Positions 1-9,072 of a stretch of 48,438 nucleotides of DNA are shown here, piece after piece; the first letter of the stretch is position 1; every line of letters starts with the position of its first letter. The notes beneath the pieces are model-generated. The model was not told the origin of the DNA and made no database searches. It was given only the letters and a program-made list of their open reading frames with translations. The position numbers and the translations under genes were made by a program. The stretch comes from Flexilinea sp. (GTDB taxonomy: Bacteria > Chloroflexota > Anaerolineae > Anaerolineales > Anaerolineaceae): assembly GCA_017432685.1 (NCBI GenBank), contig JAFRIR010000090.1, positions 1 through 48,438 of the forward strand, in the 5' to 3' direction.

Positions 1-44
1 GCACGAGCGAAGAGTTGGAGGGATCTGACCCCGCTTGAATCTGA

Positions 45-100
45 GCACACGGGGACGGTTTCTGCGCTGCAGCGTAGCCTGCACGCAGGAACCGTCCCCC
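45..100. repeat. Dispersed palindromic repeat, copy 1
   Basis: GGGGACGGTT at 51-60 is the exact reverse complement of AACCGTCCCC at 90-99. CTGCG (62-66) also pairs with CGCAG (84-88), which gives a long imperfect hairpin. The lead-in GAGCACACGGGGAC recurs in the copies near 6845 (on the other strand) and 44342. It looks like a REP-type element. No coding region is present here. Confidence 0.75.
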
Positions 101-135
101 GGGGAGGACAGGCTTACCTCCGGCAATTGGACGCC

Positions 136-245
136 GATTCCCCGAGGTACAGGCCCGCTTCGCGGTACCGTCCCTCTTCTGAGCGGGTCAGATCCTTCTG
201 TGCCGGCTGCGCGGCAGCAGGAAAACCGTCCCCGTGTGCGCCGGT
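136..245. repeat. Dispersed palindromic repeat, copies 2 and 3 (degenerate)
   Basis: Two more diverged copies lie side by side. One, about 136-180, has a CCCGCTTCGCGG core and CCGTCCC. The other, about 185-240, has TGTGCCGGCTGCGCGGCA and ACCGTCCCCGTGTGC. Together with copy 1 they fill the gene-free stretch 1-349. I see no other gene there; the short ORFs crossing it consist of repeat sequence. Confidence 0.65.
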
Positions 246-349
246 GAAAGGTGAAAGAATTCAAAAGCGAGGCGCCTGTATCAAAGGTGCCTCGTGTCTT
301 TTCCGAATAGAAACAAATATATTATAATTATTCCAAAGGTTTATGTTTA

Positions 350-1357
350 ATGACGATTGCAGCAAGGAAAAACAGTCACATTGAAGTCTGCCTGCGGGAA
401 GATGTCCGGTCCGGTGTTACAAACGGTTTTGAACGCTATCGCCTGATCCACAATGCACTGCCGGAAGCGGATTTTGCCGGTTTCCCCATTGAGACCGTAT
501 TTCTGAACAAAAAGATCTCCGCCCCGCTGCTGATCTCCTCCATGACCGGCGGTACGGAATTCGGAGAACGGATCAACCGAAACCTGATCGAAGCGGCTGC
601 GGCGTTGAATCTGCCTTTTGCCATCGGATCTCAGCGTGTTTATCTCACCGGTTCCGCTTTGGCAGATTTCCCGAAGCTGCGAAAGATCGCCGGGAATATT
701 CCGCTGCTTGCCAATCTCGGTGCGGTTCAGCTGAATTACGGCTTTACCCGGGAGCATTATCTGTGGGCGGTGGAAATGCTGGAGGCCGACGCGCTGATAT
801 TGCATCTGAACCCGCTGCAGGAGCTGATCCAGTCCGGGGGCAACACTGATTTCAGCGGACTGCTGAACAAAATCGAAGGCTTATGCGCCGGTTTCCCCGT
901 GCCGGTGATCGCCAAGGAAGTTGGCTGGGGGATCTCGGCGGAACTTGCAAAGAAACTGACGGATGCCGGCGTTTCGATGATCGACGTCGCCGGAGCCGGT
1001 GGAACTTCCTGGTCCCGGGTCGAAAGCCTTGCAAGCGGAGATCCGTCAATACGGAAACTCGCCGAACCCTTTGCGGATTGGGGCATCCCGACTGCGGAAT
1101 GTATCCGGTCCATTCATGAAGCCCATCCGGAGATTCGACTGATTGCTTCCGGCGGGATCCTGAACGGTGTCGAGGCTGCCAAGGCGATCCTGCTGGGCGC
1201 GGAGATGGCTGGGATGGCGGCAAGGTTTCTGAGCGCTGCGGCAGAGGGAACGGCTGAAACCGTCTGTGAAGAGCTCCGCTTTGTGATGGAACAATACAAA
1301 ATCGCGCGATTCCTGAGCAGCGGAATTGAACGAGCAGAAACCGGAAAGAGAGTGTAA
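350..1357 (+). CDS. fni: Isopentenyl-diphosphate delta-isomerase, type 2
   Basis: Interconverts isopentenyl and dimethylallyl diphosphate in the cytoplasm, using reduced FMN. The 335-residue length fits the type 2 (FMN/NADPH) family and not the Nudix type 1 enzyme. Family signatures are visible: an N-terminal RKNSHI segment, LLISSMTGG near residue 62, the SQR segment near 92, and glycine-rich phosphate-binding segments DVAGAGGTSW and ASGGI in the C-terminal half of the TIM barrel. The ATG at 350 has an AAAGG-type ribosome site about 10 bases upstream. It is first in an operon with a prenyl synthase (5-base gap). Type 2 isomerases usually accompany a mevalonate pathway, which fits the HMG-CoA genes at the other end of the window. 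Confidence 0.95.
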   Translation: MTIAARKNSHIEVCLREDVRSGVTNGFERYRLIHNALPEADFAGFPIETVFLNKKISAPLLISSMTGGTEFGERINRNLIEAAAALNLPFAIGSQRVYLTGSALADFPKLRKIAGNIPLLANLGAVQLNYGFTREHYLWAVEMLEADALILHLNPLQELIQSGGNTDFSGLLNKIEGLCAGFPVPVIAKEVGWGISAELAKKLTDAGVSMIDVAGAGGTSWSRVESLASGDPSIRKLAEPFADWGIPTAECIRSIHEAHPEIRLIASGGILNGVEAAKAILLGAEMAGMAARFLSAAAEGTAETVCEELRFVMEQYKIARFLSSGIERAETGKRV

Positions 1358-1362
1358 TCAGG

Positions 1363-2349
1363 ATGAGACAGCAAATGCTTGATGAGATCAACCAGACGAT
1401 CTATCGCTATCTGAGAGATTGTCCTGTTTTGAAGCGGGACGCAGCGCTGCAGGAAATGATATATTATGCGCTTGGGTTCTGTAATGACGGTTCTCTGCTG
1501 AGCGGAGGGAAACGGCTGCGCCCTTTGTTTTCCTGTCTGACCTGCGGTATCGTCTCCAACAACTATAAAAACGCGCTGCTTTACGGAGCAGCGCTGGAAA
1601 TGCTGCATAATTATACGCTGGTCCATGATGACATTGAGGACAACAGCGATACCCGGCACAACCGGCCGGCGCTCTGGAAAAAATACGGGCTGCCGCTGGC
1701 GCTCAATGCCGGCGACCTGCTTTATGAAATTTCCCTGTCGGCAGCCGCTGAGGCAGATGAGACATCGGGAAAATCCGGCCTGCGGCGGATGATGAAGATG
1801 TCCGAATATCTTTTTCTCGGACAGCACCGGGACATCAGTTTTGAAGGCCGGGAGCGGATCAAAAAATCGGAATACCTCCAGATGGTTCGCGGGAAGACCT
1901 CAGCTCTGCTGGGCTGCAGCTTTGCCCTCGGCGCCATGGCCGGCGGAGCGGATGAAAAAACGATCGCTGAATTTGAATACGCCGGACAGCGCATCGGGAT
2001 CGCCTTCCAGATCCGGGATGACTATCTCGGCACCTGGGGTAAGGTGGATGAACTCGGGAAGCCTGTCTCAGCTGATATAATGGACAAAAAGAATACGCTT
2101 GCCGTGATCTATACGGCTGATAAAAATCCCGATTTTCTGAAAAAATGGAACGAATATGATGGCAGCAGTGAGCGCGTCGCTGAATTTGCCGGCATAATGG
2201 CGGAAGCCGGTGCACCGGAATTCCTGACGGAACAGTGCCGCCGTTATACGGATGAGGCAGTCGATACGCTTTCCGCCCATCGGACCGAAGGTATCTATCA
2301 GGCTATGCTGGATGAACTGATAGATTCCCTTGAGAATCGCAGCAAATAG
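1363..2349 (+). CDS. Polyprenyl diphosphate synthase (short-chain, class I; FPP/GGPP type)
   Basis: Condenses allylic diphosphate with isopentenyl diphosphate to give C15-C20 prenyl diphosphates. The first aspartate-rich motif is [14 protein letters not shown] near residue 87. The second is QIRDDYLG near residue 217. The GGKRLRP substrate-binding segment is near residue 47. A tyrosine sits five residues before the first DDxxD motif and there is no insertion in that motif. A bulky residue there limits chain length in archaeal-type GGPP synthases, so a C15 or C20 product is inferred, not shown. It follows fni by 5 bases, so isomerase and synthase are co-expressed. Confidence 0.93.
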   Translation: MRQQMLDEINQTIYRYLRDCPVLKRDAALQEMIYYALGFCNDGSLLSGGKRLRPLFSCLTCGIVSNNYKNALLYGAALEMLHNYTLVHDDIEDNSDTRHNRPALWKKYGLPLALNAGDLLYEISLSAAAEADETSGKSGLRRMMKMSEYLFLGQHRDISFEGRERIKKSEYLQMVRGKTSALLGCSFALGAMAGGADEKTIAEFEYAGQRIGIAFQIRDDYLGTWGKVDELGKPVSADIMDKKNTLAVIYTADKNPDFLKKWNEYDGSSERVAEFAGIMAEAGAPEFLTEQCRRYTDEAVDTLSAHRTEGIYQAMLDELIDSLENRSK

Positions 2350-2360
2350 GAACGATTATA

Positions 2361-2936
2361 ATGAGAGAAGCCAAAAGGATGCAAAACGCGGTTCGAACCC
2401 TCCTTGTCGGGATCGGTGAGGATCCGGAACGTGAGGGTTTGAAAGCTACCCCGGAGCGGGTCCAGCGAATGTATGGTGAGCTTTGTGCCGGTTATGCCAT
2501 GGACCTCGAGTCTGTTGTCCATGGGGCGATTTTTAATGAATGTTCTGACAGCATGGTGCTGGTCCGAAGCATTTCATTTTACAGCATGTGCGAGCATCAT
2601 ATGCTTCCCTTTTACGGGAAGATCCATGTGGCATATATTCCTGACGGGAAGATCATCGGCCTTTCCAAGATCCCGAGGATCGTGGAAATGTATGCCCGGC
2701 GGCTGCAGGTTCAGGAACGGCTGACGCAGCAGGTTTGTGATGCGGTTGAGGCTGTCTTGCATCCGAAAGGGATCGCGGTCCTTACCAGCGGGATCCATAT
2801 GTGTTCTGTCATGCGGGGTGTGAAGAAAGAAAGTGCGGAGCTGGTAACGACAAGGTTCACCGGTGTGTTTGAAAACGAGCCTGTGCTTCGGGATGATTTT
2901 TACCGGCAGATTGGGCTGCCGGAAACAGCTGAATGA
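2361..2936 (+). CDS. folE: GTP cyclohydrolase I
   Basis: Catalyses the first step from GTP to 7,8-dihydroneopterin triphosphate, leading to folate. The 191-residue length is typical. The zinc-binding CEHHMLPF segment lies near residue 75, and the second zinc cysteine is in HMCSVMRGV near 146. [23 protein letters not shown] is the family core around residues 100-122. It sits 11 bases after the prenyl synthase and ends one base before the next start, so it is part of the same operon. Its link to isoprenoid genes is positional only. Confidence 0.96.
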   Translation: MREAKRMQNAVRTLLVGIGEDPEREGLKATPERVQRMYGELCAGYAMDLESVVHGAIFNECSDSMVLVRSISFYSMCEHHMLPFYGKIHVAYIPDGKIIGLSKIPRIVEMYARRLQVQERLTQQVCDAVEAVLHPKGIAVLTSGIHMCSVMRGVKKESAELVTTRFTGVFENEPVLRDDFYRQIGLPETAE

Positions 2937-2937
2937 G

Positions 2938-4158
2938 ATGAAAGACGGAAAGTTATTTTTGATCCTTGATATCGACGGGGTGCTGCTGGAAGCTCACGGA
3001 TATCGTCTTGCATGCATGGACACAATCAATGATTTTCTGTCTCAGATGGGACAGCCGCAGCTATCTGTTGACCGTGTGATCACGGATCGTTTTGAGGCTT
3101 CCGGCATTAGCTGTGAATGGGACATGGTGCCGCTGGCTCTGGCCGCCTTTGTGAATTTCTACTGCAGCATCACGGGAGAGGTTCTGCCGGATGTATTCCC
3201 GCCCCGCTGTGAGAAGACTGTCTTCCCGGACAATGATGCCTTCAAGCGGATGCTGCTCCGTCAGATCAATGAATATTCCAATCGCCTTGCCCCGGACGAA
3301 ACCGGCATCAACGCGATTTATCGCACCTACCGGGAGGCAGATGGGCGCGGGCTGGAAGCGCTGTGGAAACAACCTTTCCGGGAGCGGTTTTTCGTGGATA
3401 CGCTCGATCCCTGGAAATGTCCGATGTTTGCGGGACTGATGAACCGGCTGCTTGGCTCTGAGGAATTCCTGAATTTTTACGGATTGGAGCCGCCTTTTGA
3501 GTGTGAATCGTATCTGGAAACGAAAGATCAGCTGTTGATTTCCGAAGAAAACCGTTCTCTGCTGCCGGGACTGCCGGAAAAGGGAATTTTTCCGGTGGTG
3601 ATGACCTATCGTCCGACGAAATATCCGGAAAAAGCAGGGAACAAAGGGAAAAATTATTTCGTTAATGATCCTGAGGGGGAATGTGCCCTTCGTCTGCTTG
3701 GCTGGACAGATGACCGGGTTCGAATGGTCGGAACCGGCAGTTTGTGTTATATTGAGGAAAAATACGGATTGCGCAGAGAGGAATATGTCAAACCCCATCC
3801 GTTTCATGCGCTGGCTTCGGTAATGACGTCTGTTTGCGATGATGAACTCGAGGCGCTGGAGATTGCACACAGGCTATGTGTTTATGATCCGAGCATCACA
3901 GAATCTCCGGCTTCCGGCTTGTTTTTCCCCGGAGAAAAGCTGAAGCTGGCTGTCTTTGAGGATTCAGTTTCCGGGATGCAAAGTGTCCGAAATGCTGCGG
4001 AAGTCCTGCGGAAATGGGGTTATGATGCTTCCGCGATCCTCTGCGGTATCCGTACCACTGAGGAAAAGACCCAATTCCTTGCTGATACGGGTGCAGCGCT
4101 GTATGACAGTTTCAACGATGCACTTGCAGATGTTATTCGTGAGCGTTTATTAAAATGA
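2938..4158 (+). CDS. HAD-superfamily-like protein, function unknown
   Basis: A protein of 406 residues. The N-terminal LDIDGVL at residues 10-16 matches HAD motif I (nucleophile Asp and the DxD acid/base). VVMTYRP in the middle could supply motif II. VFEDSVSGMQS near residue 340 resembles motif IV of phosphoglucomutase-like HAD enzymes. The long insertion between motifs I and II suggests a large cap domain. The reading frame is open further upstream, but the ATG at 2938, one base after the folE stop, is the natural coupled start. The substrate cannot be told. Phosphatase or phosphotransferase activity is inferred only from the motifs. Confidence 0.75.
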   Translation: MKDGKLFLILDIDGVLLEAHGYRLACMDTINDFLSQMGQPQLSVDRVITDRFEASGISCEWDMVPLALAAFVNFYCSITGEVLPDVFPPRCEKTVFPDNDAFKRMLLRQINEYSNRLAPDETGINAIYRTYREADGRGLEALWKQPFRERFFVDTLDPWKCPMFAGLMNRLLGSEEFLNFYGLEPPFECESYLETKDQLLISEENRSLLPGLPEKGIFPVVMTYRPTKYPEKAGNKGKNYFVNDPEGECALRLLGWTDDRVRMVGTGSLCYIEEKYGLRREEYVKPHPFHALASVMTSVCDDELEALEIAHRLCVYDPSITESPASGLFFPGEKLKLAVFEDSVSGMQSVRNAAEVLRKWGYDASAILCGIRTTEEKTQFLADTGAALYDSFNDALADVIRERLLK

Positions 4159-4171
4159 GGAAAGGAATGAT

Positions 4172-4990
4172 ATGAAGAAATTATCCATCATGATTTCACT
4201 TTGTTTTCTGTTATTGGCAGCTGCAGCGGCACACGCACAGAGTGAAACGGTCATTGTCCGCCCGACTCCGGTGCCTTCGGAGATCATAACCATCAAAAAT
4301 CCGAGCCTGACAGAGGTTCGTGGAGAAAACATTATTTCGGGGGTAGGCAACAACACGGTCACGCTGTGGGACCGCTCGAAATATATCAACCAGCCGAAGA
4401 GTGTCGTCCTGCCGAACGCGGTGGAAAAATTCCAAAGCGGGCTGGAAGTTCCGAAACCGGATCTGGACCGTCCGATCACAGACCCCTGGGATGACCTGAG
4501 GCAGGGTTATGCCTGTGAGGCGATTCTGAACCGGCCTTACTATTTCCAGCAGATGAGGTTTGGGGAAGAGTTTGACCTGGATGTCACGTTCCGCAATGTC
4601 GGGACACAGACCTGGGATTTTAACGTTGATGTCATGAAATATACCGGTGATCCGCTGGAAAAAGATCCGTCCAAAACGGCGATCGACCTTTGGAAAACCG
4701 TTGATCCGGACAGTGTGGATAAAAACAGTCACATTGTGAAACCGGGACAGTCGATCCGGGTGAAGATCCCGATGCGAGCCCCGACCGAAAAGTATCATGA
4801 AGACAATAAATATTATGCCGCTTATACACTGGTCCGTAACTGGAACAATTTCGGATGGACAGAATATCTTGAAGGCGGCGGAGAGATTCAGCATTCCAGC
4901 TGGGATACACTGCATGACGGTCACTGGGATCGTATGCCCGGTCATGCGCTGTTTTGTCCGGTGTATTTTTACATCTATGTTCCGGAGTAG
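4172..4990 (+). CDS. Secreted NBR1-Ig-like domain protein
   Basis: A 272-residue protein with a clear signal peptide: MKKL, then a hydrophobic run, then AAHAQS near residue 23. The mature part has a segment around residues 115-215 reading VTFRNVGTQTWDF through KPGQSIRVKIPMRAP. This is the pattern of NBR1/Ig-like 'central domain' folds often seen in exported Chloroflexota proteins. No catalytic motif is seen. It is the last gene of the fni operon and is followed by a hairpin terminator. A role in binding at the cell surface is inference. Confidence 0.72.
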   Translation: MKKLSIMISLCFLLLAAAAAHAQSETVIVRPTPVPSEIITIKNPSLTEVRGENIISGVGNNTVTLWDRSKYINQPKSVVLPNAVEKFQSGLEVPKPDLDRPITDPWDDLRQGYACEAILNRPYYFQQMRFGEEFDLDVTFRNVGTQTWDFNVDVMKYTGDPLEKDPSKTAIDLWKTVDPDSVDKNSHIVKPGQSIRVKIPMRAPTEKYHEDNKYYAAYTLVRNWNNFGWTEYLEGGGEIQHSSWDTLHDGHWDRMPGHALFCPVYFYIYVPE

Positions 4991-5024
4991 AAAAAGAGCG
5001 TCGATTCGGGTATGATGGCAGCGG

Positions 5025-5058
5025 CACTGCACATGTTTGATGTGCAGTGTTCATTTTT
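5025..5058 (+). terminator. Rho-independent terminator after the fni operon
   Basis: CACTGCACAT (5025-5034) pairs perfectly with ATGTGCAGTG (5040-5049) across a 5-base loop, and a T-rich tail runs to 5058. It separates the fni operon from the sugar kinase. Confidence 0.85.
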
Positions 5059-5096
5059 GGAAACCGGGTTGGAAGAAAATATATGGAAGAGATTTT

Positions 5097-6176
5097 ATGG
5101 AAAAAAAGATAGAGCAGATCCTTGCGCATTATGACTTTGGCGCTCCGGTCATCAGCTGCGAACAGTTCGGAGTGGGTCACATTAATTGGACGTACCGTGT
5201 TGAGACCAAAGCCGGCGGCCTTTTTGTGCTTCAGCGCATTAACACTTATGTTTTCCGTGACCCGGTCGGTCTGATGCGGAACATTGAATTGATCACGGAT
5301 TTCATGCGGAAAAAGGAGCCTGACCCGCGAAAGGTGCTGGAACTGGTTCCGACGATTGACGGTCAGACTTTCATCGTGACCGACAATGATGAGTATTGGC
5401 GCGTTTATGTGTTTGTGAAGGATTGTATCTGCTTTGACCAGGCTGAGACCCCGGAAATTTTTCGCGACACCGGGAGCGCTTTCGGGCAGTTCCAGAATCT
5501 GCTGGCGGATTTCCCGGTAGATTCCCTGATCGAGACCATCCCTGATTTCCATAACACGGTCGCGCGCTTCCGGGCGCTGGAGACAGCGATCGCGAAGGAT
5601 GAAAAAAAGCGGGCCGCAGGTGCGCAGAGAGAAATCGACTATGTTTTATCTCAAAAGCCGTTTGCTTCCTTCCTGATTGATAAAGTTGCGTCCGGTGAGA
5701 TCCCTCTTCGTGTAACGCATAATGATACGAAAATCAACAATGTCTTATTTGACCGTGTGACAAACAAGCCGTTATGCGTGGTCGACCTGGACACGACTAT
5801 GCCCGGGACTGCTGCCATGGATTTCGGAGACAGCATCCGCTATGCGGGAAACAATGCCGCTGAAGATGAGCCGGACTTGGAGAAGGTCTTTCTGCGTATG
5901 GACCTGTTCCGGGCTTATGCTGAAGGCTTCTGTGGCGCTGCCAGGGAAAACCTGAACCGGAATGAGCTGGTTATTTGTCCGGAGGCTTCCAAACTGGTCA
6001 CACTGGAGATTGGGGTTCGCTTTCTGACCGATTATCTGGAAGGGGATGTTTATTTCCACACTGCTTATGCAGAGCATAACCTGACCCGCGCCCGGGTCCA
6101 GTTCGCGCTCGCCCGGGATATGGATGCGAAGATGGACGAGATGAAATCCGTCATCGAATCGATCCTTGATAAATAA
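5097..6176 (+). CDS. Sugar kinase of the N-acetylhexosamine 1-kinase (NahK)/aminoglycoside phosphotransferase type
   Basis: A 359-residue protein of the APH-like kinase fold. The N-terminal GVGHINWTYRVET (near residue 25) is the nucleotide-loop pattern of NahK-like kinases. THNDTKINNVLFD near 206 is the catalytic loop, and VVDLDTTMPG with MDFGDSIR near 225-245 is the metal-binding segment. The length equals that known for bifidobacterial NahK. The ATG at 5097 is chosen because GGAAGAG lies 5 bases upstream; the frame extends to 5037 without a ribosome site. It probably phosphorylates a hexosamine at C1 in sugar salvage. The exact substrate is not certain. Confidence 0.8.
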   Translation: MEKKIEQILAHYDFGAPVISCEQFGVGHINWTYRVETKAGGLFVLQRINTYVFRDPVGLMRNIELITDFMRKKEPDPRKVLELVPTIDGQTFIVTDNDEYWRVYVFVKDCICFDQAETPEIFRDTGSAFGQFQNLLADFPVDSLIETIPDFHNTVARFRALETAIAKDEKKRAAGAQREIDYVLSQKPFASFLIDKVASGEIPLRVTHNDTKINNVLFDRVTNKPLCVVDLDTTMPGTAAMDFGDSIRYAGNNAAEDEPDLEKVFLRMDLFRAYAEGFCGAARENLNRNELVICPEASKLVTLEIGVRFLTDYLEGDVYFHTAYAEHNLTRARVQFALARDMDAKMDEMKSVIESILDK

Positions 6177-6179
6177 CAT

Positions 6180-6755
6180 ATGACCGAAACTCTGCGGAAA
6201 CTGACGGAATTTGATGAAAGGGCTTCAGCTTCTCTGCGCATCATGCCACAGGAAGGTCCGCTGTTCAAAGCTGCCGCGTTTATTGCCCATACCGGGGATT
6301 CCTGGTTCTGGTGCGGTCCGCTGTTTGTTTTATGGCTGTTCGCTTCGGGTGAGCGGGAACGGACGCTGGCCTATTGGGGCGGATCGATCGCCCTGACGGC
6401 ATGCTTTGTCTTCGTGTTGAAACGGCTGATCGCCCGTGCCCGTCCGGAGGGAGAATGGGGAAGTGTGTATCGCAAGACGGATCCTTATTCATTTCCTTCA
6501 GGACATGCGGTCCGTGCCGGTGTGATCCTTGTGCTGGCTTTTCACACCTTTCATCAGCCGCTGCTGCTTTTTGCTTTTTGTGTCTGGGCAGTTTTAATGA
6601 TGCTTTCCCGGGTGGCGACCGGTGTCCATTACCTGTTGGACGTCCTGGCCGGGTTTGCGCTGGGCCTGCTGATCGGCTGGGGATGGGTTGCCATTCAGCC
6701 CTGGGTCTTCAGCACATTTCCGTTTCTGTTTGACAAATCCTCCTGGTTTTCATGA
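6180..6755 (+). CDS. PAP2-family membrane phosphatase
   Basis: A 191-residue membrane protein with all three type 2 phosphatidic-acid phosphatase motifs: KRLIARARP near residue 81, PSGH near 103, and SRVATGVHYLLDV near 141. About five hydrophobic segments surround them. Likely substrates are phosphatidic acid or an undecaprenyl/isoprenyl diphosphate. It starts 3 bases after the kinase stop, so translation is probably coupled. The tie to the nearby isoprenoid genes is only suggestive. Confidence 0.88.
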   Translation: MTETLRKLTEFDERASASLRIMPQEGPLFKAAAFIAHTGDSWFWCGPLFVLWLFASGERERTLAYWGGSIALTACFVFVLKRLIARARPEGEWGSVYRKTDPYSFPSGHAVRAGVILVLAFHTFHQPLLLFAFCVWAVLMMLSRVATGVHYLLDVLAGFALGLLIGWGWVAIQPWVFSTFPFLFDKSSWFS

Positions 6756-6788
6756 AAAAAAGGAGCCTCGCAGGGCTCCGACATTTTT
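6755..6788. terminator. Bidirectional terminator between PAP2 and hom
   Basis: GGAGCC (6762-6767) pairs with GGCTCC (6774-6779). An A-run lies to the left (6755-6761) and a T-run to the right (6784-6788), so it can end transcription from both convergent units. Confidence 0.75.
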
Positions 6789-6791
6789 ACA

Positions 6792-6862
6792 GTGACGCAT
6801 CACGGGTGACAGTCCCTCTGTGCCGGCTTCGCGGCATCAGCGTGACAGTCCCCGTGTGCTTC
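6792..6862. repeat. Dispersed palindromic repeat, copy 4
   Basis: A copy of about 70 bases. It starts with GTGACGCATCACGG, contains TGACAGTCCC twice, has the core TGTGCCGGCTTCGCGGCA, and ends CCCCGTGTGCT. The same GTGACGCATCACGG start recurs at 28679. On the opposite strand it matches the stretch inside the HMG-CoA reductase gene at 44342-44392. It lies between the hom stop and the shared terminator. Confidence 0.8.
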
Positions 6863-6871
6863 TTTCAGTGA

Positions 6872-7888
6872 TTATTGTACGATATGGATCAGATCCTCGA
6901 TCAGCGCGGCAGCCGTTTCTTTCCTGCCTGCGCCCGGGCCGATCAGGGTGATCTCGCCGAGCAGATCCGTGTGATATTGAATGGCGTTTTCAGCGCCTTT
7001 GATGCCGGCGAGCGGGTTGCTGTTGGGCAGCATCACCGGTTTGACGGATGCTTTCACGCCTTCCGGGGTCTTCCTGACGGAACCGATCAGTTTCCAGTGC
7101 ATACCGTTTTTCAGCGCTTCCTGCACGTCATCAACCGTCAGGTCAGTGATTCCTTCCCGTTCGATGTCTTCCGGCTTGATGAAGGTACCGAAAACCAGAT
7201 GTGAGAGGATGGCGACTTTCCCGGCGGTGTCAAAGCCTTCCACATCGCCGCTGGGATCGGCTTCCGCATACCCCATCAGCTGTGCTTCACGGAGGGCTTC
7301 TTCGTAGCTGGAACCGTTTTCCATCTCTGTGATGATGAAGTTGGTGGTTCCGTTGAGGATACCGTGTATTTCAGTGATGCCGGTGGGCAGCAGACTGTCG
7401 ATTGCAAGGCGAAGGGCGGGAGAGCCGCTCATGACGGTCCCTTCACAGCCAATCTTCACACCGTTGTCGCGGGCGAGACCTTTCAGCAGGTTGTAATGCA
7501 GCGCGATCGGGCCTTTGTTGGAGGTGATCACATGCTTGCCGGAGAGCAGCGCTTCCTGGCAGTGCAGCACCGCAGGTTCACCGGTCTTCAAATCGGTGAA
7601 GCTCAACTCGATGATCACATCCGATTCGGCATTGCGGATCATCTGGATGGTGTTCCAGTCCTGCTTCAGGCCCGGGTCCATTTCTGAAAAATCATGGGCT
7701 TCCGCAAGTTCCTCCAGCGGCAGTCCGTCCGGGGAGTAAATCGTCCCGTAGCGGATGTCCGTGACGGCGGTGATGACAAAATCAAGCCCGAGTTCTTTTT
7801 TGAAAAAGCTGCTCTTTTCGATCAATGCCCTGATGAAGCCGTGCCCGACATTGCCGAAGCCGACCATCGCGATTTTGACAAGTTTCAT
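6872..7888 (-). CDS. hom: Homoserine dehydrogenase
   Basis: Reduces aspartate semialdehyde to homoserine, the branch point to threonine and methionine. It is 338 residues from the ATG at 7888, which has a strong GGAGGG ribosome site; the frame runs on to 7939 without support. The N-terminal IAMVGFGNVGHG is the NAD(P)-binding Rossmann motif. TSNKGPIALHY and the GILNGTTNFI/GYAEADPSGDVEGFD stretch around residues 190-235 are the family's catalytic core. No C-terminal ACT domain is present, so it belongs to the short form lacking that feedback module. It follows asd by 25 bases, and both lie under the upstream attenuator. Confidence 0.95.
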   Translation of the reverse strand: MKLVKIAMVGFGNVGHGFIRALIEKSSFFKKELGLDFVITAVTDIRYGTIYSPDGLPLEELAEAHDFSEMDPGLKQDWNTIQMIRNAESDVIIELSFTDLKTGEPAVLHCQEALLSGKHVITSNKGPIALHYNLLKGLARDNGVKIGCEGTVMSGSPALRLAIDSLLPTGITEIHGILNGTTNFIITEMENGSSYEEALREAQLMGYAEADPSGDVEGFDTAGKVAILSHLVFGTFIKPEDIEREGITDLTVDDVQEALKNGMHWKLIGSVRKTPEGVKASVKPVMLPNSNPLAGIKGAENAIQYHTDLLGEITLIGPGAGRKETAAALIEDLIHIVQ

Positions 7889-7913
7889 AAATCCCTCCTT
7901 TCGCCTTTTTTCG

Positions 7914-8972
7914 TTACATACCGAAGAATCTTCTGGCAATCAGTTCCCCATTAAGGATCGAGCCGCCGGCTGCACCGCGGATCGTGTTGTGAGAGACGGT
8001 CACGAAGCGGTAATCCAGGATCGTGTCTTTGCGGATGCGGCCGATGCTGGTCGCCATGCCGTTCTCCAGGTCCCTGTCGAGACGCGGCTGCGGGCGGTTG
8101 TCTTCTTCATGGAAAATGATCGCATGTTTCGGGCAGGACGGCAGGGTCTTTGTGACTTCGGGAACTTCAAAATTTTTCACCGTTTCGATGAGCTCTTCCA
8201 CAGAGGGCTTGAGCTCAGTGGCGATGGTGGAGCAGATGGTGTGGGCATCAACCACAGCGACCCGGTTCGTATGGGCGGAAATGGCCATTGGATGAAGCTT
8301 TACGGAGTCCGGCATCATGGCGCCCATGATCTTTTTCGGTTCAAACTCCAGTTTTTCTTCTTCTCCACCGATATACGGGATGACGTTGTCGATGATATCC
8401 AGGGAAGGGACGCCCGGGATGCCGGCGCCGGAAAGCGCCTGCATGGAGAAGGCGAAGAGCTGTGTGACATGATATTTTTGGTCAATCGCATGCAGCGGGA
8501 TCACAAACCCGGTGGTGGTGCAGTTCGGGTTGGTGATGATGCCGCCGCTCCATCCATATTGACTGTGCTGGAGTGCGATCAGGTCCAGGTGCTCCGGGTT
8601 GATCTCCGGGACCAGCAGCGGGACGAGCGGATCTTTGCGGTATGCTGAAGCGTTGGAGCTGAGATACATGCCTGCTTTGGCAAAGTCAGGTTCAATTTCT
8701 TTGGCAATATCTGCCGGAAGCGCGGAAAAGACGATTTTTGCCTTGCTCAGGGCGGATGCCTTTGTGGGGAGCAGCGCCATGTCTTTGACATAGTCGGGCA
8801 TAGGTTTGGAAAGGAACCAGTGACAGGCGTCCTGATATCGTTTGCCTTCGGATCTTTCCGATGCGGTCACTTCCACGACTTCGAACCAGGGATGCCCGTC
8901 CAAAAGGCTGATCATACGCTGTCCGACACTCCCCGTACCGGCTAACACTGCAACTGGAATTTTGTTACTCAT
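7914..8972 (-). CDS. asd: Aspartate-semialdehyde dehydrogenase (archaeal/fungal type)
   Basis: Converts aspartyl phosphate to aspartate semialdehyde. It is 352 residues long. VLAGTGSVGQRM at residues 9-20 binds NADP. NPNCTTTG near 151 holds the catalytic cysteine, and HTNRVAVVDAHT near 235 includes active-site residues. The sequence style matches the archaeal/fungal subfamily, not the enterobacterial one. The ATG at 8972 has AAGGCAGG about 7 bases upstream. It is the first structural gene of asd-hom. The 180-base leader before it carries a Thr/Ile-rich peptide and a terminator (separate entries), so expression is likely tied to charged tRNA levels. Confidence 0.95.
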   Translation of the reverse strand: MSNKIPVAVLAGTGSVGQRMISLLDGHPWFEVVEVTASERSEGKRYQDACHWFLSKPMPDYVKDMALLPTKASALSKAKIVFSALPADIAKEIEPDFAKAGMYLSSNASAYRKDPLVPLLVPEINPEHLDLIALQHSQYGWSGGIITNPNCTTTGFVIPLHAIDQKYHVTQLFAFSMQALSGAGIPGVPSLDIIDNVIPYIGGEEEKLEFEPKKIMGAMMPDSVKLHPMAISAHTNRVAVVDAHTICSTIATELKPSVEELIETVKNFEVPEVTKTLPSCPKHAIIFHEEDNRPQPRLDRDLENGMATSIGRIRKDTILDYRFVTVSHNTIRGAAGGSILNGELIARRFFGM

Positions 8973-9009
8973 AATAAAACCTGCCTTAAATTTTGATGAA
9001 GATTTCTAC

Positions 9010-9037
9010 AAAAAAAACTGCCTCTTTGTGAGGCAGT
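9010..9037 (-). terminator. Attenuator terminator in the asd-hom leader
   Basis: On the minus strand ACTGCCTC and GAGGCAGT form a perfect 8-base stem with a 5-base loop, followed at once by a run of seven to eight U residues. It lies in the transcribed leader, 38 bases or more before the asd start, and so must be bypassed for asd-hom expression. Confidence 0.85.
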
Positions 9038-9063
9038 TTTGAATTTGCATTGTTCAGATCCCT

Positions 9064-9072
9064 CTGCCTCAC
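9064..9072 (-). promoter_or_regulatory. Antiterminator segment overlapping the leader-peptide stop
   Basis: The minus-strand sequence GTGAGGCAG is exactly complementary to CTGCCTCAC, which forms the 5' arm and loop edge of the leader terminator (plus coordinates 9028-9036). Pairing between them would prevent the terminator. The segment contains the TGA stop of the leader peptide, so a ribosome finishing the peptide would cover it. Confidence 0.75.

Noticed and set aside
35..327. Two short plus-strand ORFs at the window start
   Set aside because: They consist of dispersed palindromic repeat sequence and have no ribosome site or homology-like features.
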